This document shows, piece by piece, positions 43,018 to 53,326 of a stretch of 64,000 nt of DNA. Every line of letters begins with the position of its first letter. The first letter of the stretch is position 1. Position numbers and translations under genes: made by a program. This DNA is from Gonatopus flavifemur. Taxonomy: Eukaryota > Arthropoda > Insecta > Hymenoptera > Dryinidae. The notes beneath the pieces are model-generated. The model was not told where the DNA came from, did not search any database, and worked only from the letters and a program-made list of their open reading frames with translations. Where the stretch lies: the NCBI GenBank assembly GCA_018340375.1, contig JAFFJZ010000014.1:868001-932000 (forward strand), written 5' to 3'.

Positions 43018-44326
43018 CGTAAGAATCATACACGTCTTGATTGTACACGAGAAATAGAACCCAAAACTATTTAGACTAATAATTTTTGTCCAACACAGAA
43101 TATTTTATGCAATGATTATTTGTGCACGTTTAATTGACTGACATAGGAATTGCACACAAAATATTCTAAAAGCTTCAAAAATGGAATCAACAAAGATTGT
43201 ACCCATATTGTTTATGCACGATCAGGAAATCAAATTAATTAGTGTATAATTATTGGATTCCCAATCTAATTCATAGTAATTATTCAATAACACGAGAAAA
43301 ATTTCTCATATAAATTTCATTGGGTGTACAATCATTATACACTGATCAATTACAGTTTTCCTCCGTGCATGAAAACATGTGTACGATTTTTGTGAATCAC
43401 CTTTTTCTTCGAGCATGAAAAATATTTAGTGTACAATTCTCTTATCAAATAATTTTACGTGCACTAAAGCTCATGTTTTAAATATGAGGTATCAAAAAAA
43501 ATTATCAGTGTAAATACTTTCGGATCTTTTTTTTTGAAAGCTTTTATTTAACTTCACTTGTATGTATGTCCTGGAATTTCACAGTCAATATTCCACCCAC
43601 TTCCACTGGAGCGATCAGGCTTAAATTTTGCACACATGTTTGGTTCTGGTGACAATACACGAATAACCACCCCCATGCCCTCCAGCCCACCCAATCAAAA
43701 CTTTTACGATATGGGTATCGAATGAAAAGGCTTGATAAGCCAAAAAGAGCTCTCAAAAGCTCCTCAACAGTGGAAGGGTGTCTAAAAAAATATATAAAAA
43801 AATATTTTCGAAGAAAGCTTTCATTTAACAATGAAATAAAAAATATAATTGAAAAAAATATCTCAAAAAATTGCGATAAAAATGTACTAAAAGGGTAAAA
43901 ATGACTCTGGGGTTCATAAAGGGCTCATTGGTTTTGGGGATGAGATATATTTTAACCGAAACCAACCTTCAACGTATTTCTTCACCCCATTTTTGTACTC
44001 GTACGACTATACATAACATTTTGGACGCTCATTACAGAGTGAACAGCGTAATTAGAATGTAAAGGATAATTTCATTACGCTGTTCACTCTGTAATGAGCG
44101 TCCAAGCTTTCATTTATAGTCGTACGAGTACAAAACTGGGGTGAAGAAATACGTTGAAGGTTGGTTTCGGTTCAAATATATCTCATCCCCAAAATTGATG
44201 AGCCCCTTATAAACCCCAGAGTCATTTTTACCCTCTTAGTACATTTTTATCGCAATTTTTTGAGATATTTTTTTCAATTATATTTTTTATTTCTCTTGTA
44301 CAATTAATACGTGTATGATTCTTACG
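43018..44326. mobile_element. Possible 1.3-kb non-autonomous element with about 34-bp inverted ends
   Basis: CGTAAGAATCATACACGT at 43,018 and, reversed, at 44,326; inverted similarity extends for about 34 bases on each side. The interior repeats words such as tgtacaat and atgcacg. The perfect-looking palindrome 43,833-44,293 sits against its right end, so one element is nested in or fused to the other. Confidence 0.5.
43833..44293. mobile_element. 461-bp near-perfect palindrome (MITE)
   Basis: Arms of about 215 bases: GAAATAAAAAATATAATTG at the left pairs with CAATTATATTTTTTATTTC at the right, and pairing continues to GAGTGAACAGCGTAAT/ATTACGCTGTTCACTC around a 21-base centre at about 44,053-44,073. 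Only a few mismatches were seen, so it is young or kept homogeneous. Confidence 0.85.
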
Positions 44327-44403
44327 TTCATGAATCATACCTTGTCTGATTTCTTATTCCCATGTTCTCCCTGTTGAAGAGGAAGAAAGTTGGAAGATAA
44401 ACA

Positions 44404-44843
44404 ATGGAGCTTTCCAAAATCGCTGATCCAAGTGATCCGGATTACTTGGATCAGCTACTTCGGAAAGCTCAAATATCTCTTCAAAAAGTTCCAGAAAATA
44501 TAAATTGTGACGTGAGGGAATTCCTCGCAGTTATTCAGGTAAGTAAGGTAGGGACACAAAATGATCGTTATCACAATTCGAAAATCAGAATGATTCCAGA
44601 TGAATATGTGATCAATATTGGATAACTCAGGTGTATTGTTTTCTACTTTGATTGAATAAAAACAAATTTGATGCATACCATGTATCAATGTTTTAAATGA
44701 GAATGGTTCTTGGATTATTGAAGAACTTTTGCAGGTATGAAAAATTGGATCAAATTGGTTTCCTAGTGGAGGAATATGTGATGTACATGGAACAGCTTTT
44801 TGATCATCATCCGATAATGCCTTTTCGTCATGAGCACCTGTGA
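44404..44843 (+). CDS. Candidate two-exon small gene
   Basis: Exon 1 (44,404-44,538) starts at ATG and codes 45 residues (MELSKIADPSDPDYLDQLL...REFLAVIQ). It ends at a strong donor, CAG|GTAAGT. About 190 bases later an acceptor (ttttgcAG, 44,734, or attgaAG, 44,723) opens a frame coding YEKLDQIGFLVEEYVMYMEQ...HEHL and ending in TGA at 44,841-44,843. With the first acceptor the phase does not match; with the second it does. The product would be about 85 residues, acidic and helical. I do not recognise it. It could be a TE gene remnant or a host exon. Confidence 0.35.
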
Positions 44844-46072
44844 TGAAATTCAAATACAATTTCACTCTACACAAACTGTATTCTGATACCTCAAAAAGAA
44901 CTACTTCTGAACCTGGACCAAACTTTTCTCATAATTTCACAGAACTTTCCTCAAGTCGAAATTCGTACAAAAAGTATGAGAAATCCCTTCCTGCTTTCTC
45001 ATATTCTTTCTACGAATTTGCCCTGTAAAAACGGAATCATTCAAACCAATTGCTGATGCAAATCTCTGATTGAAAATGATTCGATCTTATTTAGAATCAT
45101 CCAATTCTCGAACAGCCAATTCGAAGTCTGCACATTTCTCATTAGAAAAATTTTGTTTTAATCAAAACATTTTATTTTTTATTTTTATCATTTCTTTTTT
45201 ACAGGGTGGACTATAAGGAATGATGAAAAAAATTTTCACCGGGTGAGGGCGATCATTGAATGCACATCCAAAGTGTGGATATCAGAGTGTTGGTTACACT
45301 TTTACTGAACGTGTATCAATAAAAATCCGTCTAAAATGGACCTGTGAAGATTTTATTCCGTTGGGTATAAAATTAGTGTGAGTAATATGTATAATTGTTA
45401 CACGTTCTGTTATATTCATTCATTAATATGTTCACATTACATTAGTGATCAAATGGGATGAATCTTCATGACATATTTCGCAAATGTTCACTGAAAACTT
45501 CTGTCAATTGTATGAATTATTCATTAATTCAATACTAAACCTATGTTGGAAATGAAACAAATTGAAGGTTATGATTGAAACAGTATCAACAAGAGGCTGG
45601 AGCAAAACGATGTCTCAATTCTATCCAAAATACTAAAAGACTGAATATACCACAAAACGTGTATACATGTATACCCACACAGCACCACAGTTCCAGAAGA
45701 ATTCATAAAGAATTCTTATTGAACTGATTGTATTCTTTATGAATTCTTCAAGAATCCTTCTGGGACTGTGGTGCTGTGAGGGTATGCATGAATGAATAAT
45801 AAATTTTAAAAATGTATGTATTTGTGTCTGCCATAATAATTAGTGATTGCATAATGCTAAATATTGATAAAAAGTCAGAATGTTGATATTGTCATCAATG
45901 TTAACTCACAGTTCCGTTGAATAATGAATTTCAATTGATTTGGACATTTTTCTTTTATTTGGGGATAACATCTTACCTTCTTCTGCTTCAAGTGTCTTGA
46001 TATGATTCATTCGGTTTGATGCAAGAAGAAGCTGAGAATAATGGAACATTGTATTGTACGGTTTTATATCTC
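44844..46072. other. AT-rich spacer, no gene seen
   Basis: No coding features. It contains one 105-bp hairpin (separate entry) and otherwise simple AT-rich sequence. Confidence 0.5.
45676..45780. mobile_element. 105-bp hairpin MITE
   Basis: ACAGCACCACAGTTCCAGAAG at the left pairs with the right end cttctgggactgtggtgctgt. The pairing continues inside (attcataaagaattc with attctttatgaattc), so nearly the whole unit is one stem. Confidence 0.75.
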
Positions 46073-46127
46073 TTAACCCTTCGCGGCATACGTTTTTCAG
46101 ATGAACGGTTTTTCATGAAACTTGGTA

Positions 46128-46560
46128 TATATGGGTTTTTGAGGTCGCTGATTACGAATCCGGACTCGGATTTGCAAAATCAAGATGGCGGATTCAAAAT
46201 GGCGGCAAAAAATTTTAAAATATGGGGGATTTCGCTGAAACTCACGGGTCAGGGATTTTTCGGGTCGCTGATTACGAATCTGGGCTCAGATTTCCAAAAT
46301 TCAGAATGGCGGATTCAATATGGCGGTGGAGAATTTGGAAAAGTGCGGAGTTCTGCTGAGACTCACGTGTCGGGGATTTTTTGGGTTGCTGATTACGAAT
46401 CTGAACGCAGATTTTCAAAATTCGAAATGTCAGATTCAAGGTGGTGACGGAAAATTTCGAAAATCGTGTAACCATGCTGAACTTCATGCACGGAGGGGCT
46501 TTTCGGTTCGTTGATCGTGGATTCAAACTCAAATTTCCAAAATTCGAAGAGCAAATTCAG
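46128..46560. repeat. Left subterminal tandem array, about 120-bp period
   Basis: Four units anchored by gctgattacgaatc-type words at 46,146, 46,266, 46,388 and a diverged copy at 46,508. Each includes variants of gatttccaaaattc and atggcggattca. They resemble the units on the other side of the transposase in inverted orientation. Confidence 0.75.
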
Positions 46561-46859
46561 ATGGCGTTAGAAACTTGGGAAACCGGGATTTTGCGAAAAG
46601 CTTGTAAACTCATTGTTTTTGAATCAATCACCGTAGACCAACTTCTTTTTTCTGGAATTCAATATTTTTCATTCGAATAATGAACAAGAAATGAAAGGAA
46701 TGAACATTTGAAGATCGAACAATTAAGGAAGAGGAATTTATTTATCAATCATTTAGAGAACCTTATTTTTCGACAATGAATTCTCATAGATTTAGGCTTC
46801 AATGAAAGTCACCGCGTTTGGTTGATTCCAGAGACACGAACGTGGACGTAGCGGCGATT

Positions 46860-47000
46860 GTCTCCATTTTGTTTTCCTTTGTTTTCCAATTGTTTTCCAA
46901 TTTTTTGATTTTCAATTTTTTTGATTTTGTATTTTTGAATTTTTTTTATTTTGTATTCTTTTTTCATTTCGTATTTTTATATTCCTTTCAATCATTCCAA
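46860..47000. repeat. T-rich low-complexity stretch 3' of piggyBac transposase
   Basis: Runs of ttttcc, tttttga and ttttttatttt. Plus-strand frames here code only F/L/I-rich low-complexity peptide and are not genes. Confidence 0.6.
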
Positions 47001-47139
47001 ATTTCTCAATTTTCCATCAAAAATTTTTCAATCGTTCCTCATTTTCAACCCTTCAGTTTCTACAGTTTTCTTGATAGCCTGAAGTTTCACAATCTTGTGT
47101 TCTCGATTTTATGGTTCTACAATTTATGTATAAGAATGT

Positions 47140-48798
47140 TCATGTATAGTGATTTCGAAAACAATTTTCGTCACGTTTTATGCACAATGGCACATTGCAA
47201 GTACTGCAGGCATATGAAGTCCTACAAGGTTGACTCTTTGTACTACAAAAAGCACAACGTCTTGGAACGTCTACACATACGGGCATATGATATGATTGAG
47301 ATCGTCTTGTCTCAATAGATACTGTAGGTTTTCTGACTACGTTTGATGGAGATGTTTTTTGACATTTTCTTCCCGTAGGTGTAGGTAAACGATGGCTTGC
47401 CAATTGATCTATCAAAAATAACCTGAATTTTTTTGATGCCATTGGATGTGCTGGATTTCTGGTATTGTAAATAATCAATGCATTTATAATGGTTACCTCC
47501 AAAGAATGCCAGAACATACGGTGCCACCATTTTTTTGATTTCCTATCAATTTTGTAAGTTGATAGTAGGTGATCAGATCTATCAACATATCCCATATTTT
47601 CATGATAGTCAAAGCACATAACTGGGCAAGTTACTTGTTTTAGAGAATCATCTTTTTGTGTACGATTTGTCACAGTAACCTCCCAAGGATCATGATAGTT
47701 GGATAAAAAGAAAACAGCTTTTTTATTCATCCACTTGACCCAGCTAATTCCAGCACCACAAGTACGGTATTCATGCTGCCCATGCGCCATTTTTTTATCA
47801 GGAATAATGCTTTTTGGTAAACCTTTTCTGATGGAACGAACAGTTCCACAAGCAAACACTTCATCTTTTCTCAAATCTATCATAAGATCAAGACCGGTGA
47901 GAAAATTATCGGAAAATACATGATGATTTTTTCCTACTAAGTTACGCGTCGAATCTTCCACTACTCGGGCACCCAATTGCTTTCCGGCACTTCCAGCTTT
48001 ACCTGTGTATACCTGAAACTCGCACACATATCGCGATGCATCTGCGCGCGTCCAAACTTTGTATCCACGTTTTATGGGCTTGTTCAGCATGTACTGCTTC
48101 AAACTGCTACCGCCTTTGAACTTGATCATGGATTCATCAATAGATTGGTTTTGGCTGGTTTTCCAACAATTCTTGAAAGTTTCGGATAATTTATCTAAGA
48201 ATGGGCTTAGCTTATACAATTTATCATAATTTTCATCTCCTTTTCTCGGTTCTTGACTGTTATCAGCCATGTGTAAATGACTCAGAAGAAATCCAAACCT
48301 ATTAACCGTCATCAATTTGCATATAAATGGATCATTTAATTTTGGATCTGTCGACCAATAATCGCGGTGAGAGAGGGATTTTTTCACGCCCATCATTATA
48401 TTTATAGCGAAAAACACTAGTAATTCCCCTTTGGTTATTGAATCAGCTTTAGTTTTTTTCTGTCTCAAGTACAGGTTTGTTTGTTCAACAATTGAATCTA
48501 AAAGTTCATGGGGGAATAAACATAAAAATATGTGCAAAGGTGTGGTAACATCATCTGTAATATTTGGACCGAACGTTTCAGTATATGGGGAATCATCTTG
48601 GGTTTTTCTTTTTTCCGCCCACATAAAATCATTATCATTGAATTCTATGTTATCATTATCAAAACTTTCTGAGTCAGGATAATCTCCAGAAAGATTTCTC
48701 TCGCCATCACAGTCAGTATAATCATTCTCAATATCATCATCATCACACAACTCATCGATAGATTCACCATCACTGGGAATATCAGTTATTTCATCCAT
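47140..48798 (-). CDS. piggyBac transposase, intact (552 aa)
   Basis: Uninterrupted 552 codons from ATG at 48,798. An acidic N-terminus (about residues 1-55, rich in D and E) is followed by the DDE_Tnp_1_7-type domain from about residue 85. The three catalytic Asp are in QSIDESMIKF (about 225), HVFSDNFLTG (about 300) and MGYVDRSDHLL (about 405). The C-terminus has a cysteine-rich, cross-brace-like finger: CAFC, C, CSTC, C...C (about residues 515-545), as in piggyBac transposases, where it binds the element ends. Length is normal. It excises and inserts at TTAA. Intact frame, TIRs and TTAA together suggest it could still make protein. A domesticated gene is less likely because the termini are kept. 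Confidence 0.9.
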   Translation of the reverse strand: MDEITDIPSDGESIDELCDDDDIENDYTDCDGERNLSGDYPDSESFDNDNIEFNDNDFMWAEKRKTQDDSPYTETFGPNITDDVTTPLHIFLCLFPHELLDSIVEQTNLYLRQKKTKADSITKGELLVFFAINIMMGVKKSLSHRDYWSTDPKLNDPFICKLMTVNRFGFLLSHLHMADNSQEPRKGDENYDKLYKLSPFLDKLSETFKNCWKTSQNQSIDESMIKFKGGSSLKQYMLNKPIKRGYKVWTRADASRYVCEFQVYTGKAGSAGKQLGARVVEDSTRNLVGKNHHVFSDNFLTGLDLMIDLRKDEVFACGTVRSIRKGLPKSIIPDKKMAHGQHEYRTCGAGISWVKWMNKKAVFFLSNYHDPWEVTVTNRTQKDDSLKQVTCPVMCFDYHENMGYVDRSDHLLSTYKIDRKSKKWWHRMFWHSLEVTIINALIIYNTRNPAHPMASKKFRLFLIDQLASHRLPTPTGRKCQKTSPSNVVRKPTVSIETRRSQSYHMPVCVDVPRRCAFCSTKSQPCRTSYACSTCNVPLCIKRDENCFRNHYT

Positions 48799-49245
48799 AT
48801 TTCGAAGTTATATGAAGTGATATGTCTTGCGCACCAAATATAAGTGATGTATGAACTTTAGTCGTTCCCACGACTGATGGAGAAGGATGTCTCTTCACAC
48901 AAAAATTTGCGGGAGACAGTTTTCCACAATCCGGTTAGCCTGCCACACAAACGCGATCTTCAACACGGATAAGTTGTCTTTACTCAATATTAAATAACAA
49001 TAGACATATCTCAGGTAATACTAATATGTACTACAATGATTAATATTTCGATTATAGATACAACAAACTAGTTGCGAAGTAGCGATGAAAACCCTAAGTC
49101 TATCATGCGTAGAAAATCAATTTTGAGTGGTAAAGCTTCAAATAAATATTATAATGGTATTTTGCACAAAAATAATAATATTTTGGAATATTTGTATGGA
49201 TTATGAAATCTGTACATATTATTATTTTTGCGTGAGTAATTTACG

Positions 49246-51130
49246 TCTCAGATAGCACAAGAGTTCTAAAAATTTTTCCAATCGCCCGTTTGCCCTCACC
49301 AACCCCTTGATGGGGGTTGAATTTGAAAAATTCGGAAAAATTCAAATTTACGTGTATTTCTATGTTTTTTGGGACGCTGAAACCAAAAATGATAGGGAAA
49401 AAGAATTCCAATCCCTCTCTCACCCGCTAGCACCCTCCTACCACCCCCTGATGAGGGTTGAATTTTAAATTTTCATAAAAAATTCAAATGTATGTGGATT
49501 TATATGTTTTTTGGGATGCTGAACCCGAAAATGATGAGGAAAAAGAATTCCTACCCCTTTCTTACCCGCTAGCACCCTCCTACCACCCCCTGATCGGTGT
49601 TGAATTTGAAAACTTTCGTAAAAAATTCCAATGTATGGGGATTTATATGTTTTTTGGGATGCGTAAACCGGAAATGATAACAGCATAGAAATTCAACCCC
49701 TCTCTTGCCCGCTAGCTCCCTCCCACCACCCCCTGATGGGGGCTGCATTTGAAACTCACGTAAAAAATTTGAATGTATATGTATTTCCATGTTTTCTGGG
49801 ACGTTTGAATGAGGAATGATAACAAATAACAAATTTCAACGCTTTGTTACCCGCTAAGAGTAGAACCAAATCATGAATACATCTGATATTTCTATTCCAT
49901 GAAGTATTGACGTTCACAACATAGGATACTGTTTAGCCTGTTGAATCAACAAGTGATCGACTTTGGATCGCCGAAATTTTGAATATTGAGCCCATGAAAG
50001 CTTTGGTTCTTCTGTTTTATCCTGAATCGTTAGCGTAATTCGTTGAGAACTGACTTCCATGTGGATTCTACTAGATTCTTTTGGATGATTGTACAGGAGT
50101 GTGAGGAGGTAATCGAGTCAGTGGATATTGTTGATTGCAGTCGTTCATGATCTCAGCATCTCAAAGAACATAGAAATACACATACATCTCAATTTTGTGA
50201 GAAAATTTCAAATTCAACCCTTTTCAAGGGGGTAGTAAGGGGGTAATAGCGGGTAACAGAGGAGTTTAATTCGTTATTTGTTATCATTTTTGATTTAAGC
50301 GTCCCAAAAAACATGGAAATACACATAGATTTGAATTTTCCACGTGAGTTTCAAATTCAACTCTCGTCCGGGGGTGGTAAGAGGGTGCTAGCGGGTGAAA
50401 GAGGGGTTAAATTTGTTATTTGTCATCATTTCTTATTCAAACATCCTAGAAAACATGGAAATGCATATGCATTCAAATTTTTTTACGTGAGTTTCAAACT
50501 CAGCCCTCATCAGGAGGTGGTAGGAGGGTGCTAGCGGGTGAGAGAGAGGTTGGAGTTCTTTGTCCTTATCATTTTCGGTTCCAGCATCCCAAAAAACATA
50601 GGAATCCACATACATTCGCATTTTTTATGAAAATTTAAAATTCAACCCCCATCAGGAGGCGGTAGGAGGGTGCCAGCTGGTGAGAGAGGATGGAATTTAT
50701 TTTTTCTTATCATTTTTGGTTCCAGCATCCCAAAAAACATAAAAATCTACATGGATTTGAATTTCTTAGGAAAGTTTGAAATTCAACCCCCAGCAGGGGG
50801 TGATGGCAGGGTGCTAGCGGGCAAGAGAGGGGTGGAATTTCTTATTTGTCATCATTTTCGGTTCGAGCATCCTGAAAAACATAGAAATCCACATACATTT
50901 GAATTTTTTACGGAAGTTGAAACTTCAACCCCCATCAAGGGATGGTAGGAGGGTGCTAGCGGATGATAGAGGGGTTGGAATTCTTTTTCCTCATCATTTT
51001 TGGGTTCAGCGTCCCAAAGAACATAGAAATACACGTACATTTGAATTTTTCCGAATTTTTCAAATTCAACCCCCATCAGGGGGTTGGTGAGGGCAAACGG
51101 GCGATTGAAAAAATTTTTCATGGTCATATT
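49246..51130. repeat. Right subterminal tandem units arranged as a giant inverted repeat
   Basis: Units of about 130-150 bp carrying ttttttgggacgctgaa, gctagcaccctcc and ccccctgatgggggttgaat lie in one orientation at 49,260-49,850 (four to five units). They lie in the opposite orientation at 50,160-51,130 (about seven units). The outermost parts match each other (cgcccgtttgccctcacc at 49,284 against ggtgagggcaaacgggcg at about 51,088). A CAGATAGCACAAGAGTTCTA terminus abuts the left side. It could be a separate foldback element inside the piggyBac. Confidence 0.75.
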
Positions 51131-51430
51131 TGGTCTCAGCGACCTCAAAAACGTAGAGATAGTGGGGTCTACCCTCTGGTTCATGACAATTTTTTTTGTG
51201 TGCCTGTGTTATTCAATGAATACGGCTTTTTTTCATTGTTTCTTCATTTAAATCACAATTTGTAAAACGATTGACAATGTATACGCGATGCCGAATACTT
51301 CCCAAGTCCTTATCTAAATCAAATTGAAAAAAAAACTGGGGGAAAAAGCGTTATATTGTCTCTGGTTAACTGTAAACTTAAAACACATTGAGGTGGCTAT
51401 TATAATAGCCATCATGCCGCAAAGGGTTAA

Positions 51431-52230
51431 GGGGTTACTAGCGATTACCAACAGAGCACGTTGGATAGAAAAGGAGGCGCATATACGATAGAAAGAGAGG
51501 TTTGGTACCATTGCTAGTATCCCATTAAGGGGATCTGGGCGTATCGACTGAGTCAACATTTCATCCAACAGCTTGCTCTGAACTGGAATCATGAAATAGT
51601 CAGAAATTTTCAGGTATTAATCTTCAATAATTCATCAACGTCTTGACATAGCTCAAATGTTGGATGTTCAGAAACAAGCTGAATTTTGAAAAATATGCCT
51701 TCAATGTAGTTGGAATTGATCTGCCAGATAAAATCTCCATTCAGTCAGTACAGTTGTAGTCCCTTGAAGCAAATAATTGATCAAAGCAAGCATGTAATTC
51801 AAACATCGGATTTTTCCTACTTTCACGAATATATCTACACCATTAATGTGAACATCTATTAACAATGAATATTATTACAAGAATATCGATAACATGCATT
51901 GAGACAAATCTGAATTTCCGTTTCGAACAGTATCAGATCGTTTCACATGAGATGTTCGAATCTATTGAGTTGGAATAAAAGTCAGTGGCTTCGCATTAAA
52001 AGACATTCATTTACAAGAATGATCACCCTTCACATCTGCGGTACAGGCGAAGGGTGGATATTCTGCGAATAAATGTCGCAAACCCACAGACTTTCATTGC
52101 AACTTTATAGATTCGGATATTTCATGTGAAACGGCCTGATATAAACTCATTATCAAAAGTAAATCACTTAGATGATGATAATGATGTTTTTGATTTTTCA
52201 TAATAAGAAACCTCTTTGTATTACACTTAC
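51431..52230. other. AT-rich stretch, presumed intron of the P-like gene
   Basis: No coding region recognised between the piggyBac insertion and THAP exon 2. If the P-like gene model is right, this is intron 2 sequence. Confidence 0.4.
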
Positions 52231-52399
52231 GCTAGGAACTGCATTCCATGTCAAAGATATCCTATCCGGGTTTGATCTATCAACAACACTTTCTGCAAAA
52301 TTTTTTGTGCAGATTGCAATAGATTTTGAGATTTGTATTCCTGGATTGAGACCTGAAGTTTGCAACCATTTTTCTCTTCTTTCCTTTGACGAAGGTGAA
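52231..52399 (-). CDS. THAP-domain exon 2 of the P-like transposase
   Basis: Bounded by a good acceptor (ttattgttccAG, 52,400-52,401) and donor (agcGTAAGTG, GT at 52,229-52,230). It codes SPSSKERREKWLQTSG, then AICTKNFAESVV and LTWNAVPS. These are the second half of a THAP zinc finger: the tryptophan of the R..W motif, the C-x2-H-type pair (here C and N in CTKNF, where H is usual) and the AVPS closing motif. The missing histidine would weaken zinc binding. In phase with exon 1 at 53,235-53,326. Confidence 0.75.
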
Positions 52400-52426
52400 C
52401 TGGAACAATAAAATAATTCATATTTC

Positions 52427-52585
52427 ATACAAAACAACTACTGATGGAGTCTGTCACCTTCACATAGAATTGAGGTAGAGGAACAATTGCTGGATGGGAG
52501 AGTGATGTGGAGTTAACAGAGAAATGTCAATTCACCAAACCTCTATGTGGAGGCGATAGACCCCATCAGTGGTTGTCTTGTACAG
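52427..52585. mobile_element. MITE of about 159 bp in THAP intron 1
   Basis: ACAAAACAACTACTGATGGA at the left pairs with the right end (ccccatcagtggttgtcttgt); inverted similarity runs for about 45 bases including tctgtcaccttcacatag/ctatgtggaggcgataga. An AT dinucleotide run follows at 52,587-52,607. Confidence 0.75.
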
Positions 52586-52732
52586 AATATATATATATAT
52601 ATATATAGATAAAAGTGTAATGCATCTTTATTAATCGACGACTAGTTCTCAAAAAATTTTCACAATCTACATATGAAGGGTAGAGAGGTTTTCAGAACAA
52701 AAATTTGTATATTCAATAAATTATCATCACAA

Positions 52733-53193
52733 AGTAATCAGCCTTATGACTGGTTTGATGAAATCCTCCAACCCTGTCTATTATCCGCTAACCGCTTCAC
52801 TTCTGCATATCTACGACAGCCCTTATCTTGTATAGTTTGCTTCATATAACTTAATCTAGGTCTACCTCTTCGAGTTTTACCATTCATTTTTCCTTCCAAT
52901 CATGCCTTAATGTGTGTCCTATCAGATTACTTCTTCTTTTCACGACCTGTCTCAAGAGACTTCTTTTTTCATTTACCTTCTCAAGTACTTCTTCATTTCT
53001 TACTTTCTCTATCCACTTTATTCTAAGCATCTTTCTATAACACCACATTTCAAAAGCTCCAAGTCTTCGTTGGTCCGTTTTTCCAATTGTCCAAGTTTCG
53101 CAACCATACAATGCCGTGCTCCAAACGTAACTCTTCAAAAATTTCTTCCTTACTGCTAAGCTAATATTCTTCGAACATAGTAACTGTTCCTTT
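52733..53193 (-). mobile_element. 5'-truncated second copy of the LINE
   Basis: Matches 29,850-30,315 closely, including the YGCETWTI-coding region and the 3' end (aatcagccttatgactggtttgatg). It stops at about 53,193, a typical 5'-truncated LINE insertion. It lies in intron 1 of the P-like gene. Confidence 0.85.
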
Positions 53194-53234
53194 CCGTTTC
53201 AATAAATTATATGAAGTGAATACAAAATACTCAC

Positions 53235-53326
53235 TTATGGAATCCAATTCCTTTCGCTTTCAATTCCTAACGAAGAGATTTATTTCTGGAGTGGGACGTG
53301 CATCCTTTGACGAAACAATGTGGCAT
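53235..53326 (-). pseudogene. THAP-domain exon 1 of the P-like transposase
   Basis: ATG at 53,326 opens MPHCFVKGCTSHSRNKS, giving the first C-x4-C pair of a THAP finger, and ends GFH at the donor AAGTGAGT (GT at 53,233-53,234). Spliced to exon 2 the phase agrees. TAG at 53,267-53,269 interrupts the frame. The ATG lies only 180 bases inside the element's right end, as expected for a P-type transposase gene. Confidence 0.75.

Larger units (their letters stand above)
46077..51426 (-). mobile_element. 5.35-kb piggyBac element with intact transposase
   Basis: Ends CCCTTCGCGGCAT (46,077) and ATGCCGCAAAGGG (51,426) are inverted with one mismatch. Both are flanked by TTAA (46,073-46,076; 51,427-51,430), the exact piggyBac target duplication. 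The transposase is in the middle. The flanks carry tandem subterminal repeats in opposite orientation at the two ends. Confidence 0.9.

Noticed and set aside
43544..43831. 95-codon minus-strand frame
   Set aside because: No recognisable domain and lies between repeat structures; not enough to call a gene.
46818..47318. 166-codon plus-strand frame
   Set aside because: F/L/I-rich low complexity from a T-rich run, overlapping the end of the piggyBac transposase on the other strand.
49260..51130. Regular repeats as a CRISPR array
   Set aside because: Units are 130-150 bp, diverged, in both orientations, in a eukaryotic transposon; no spacers or cas genes.
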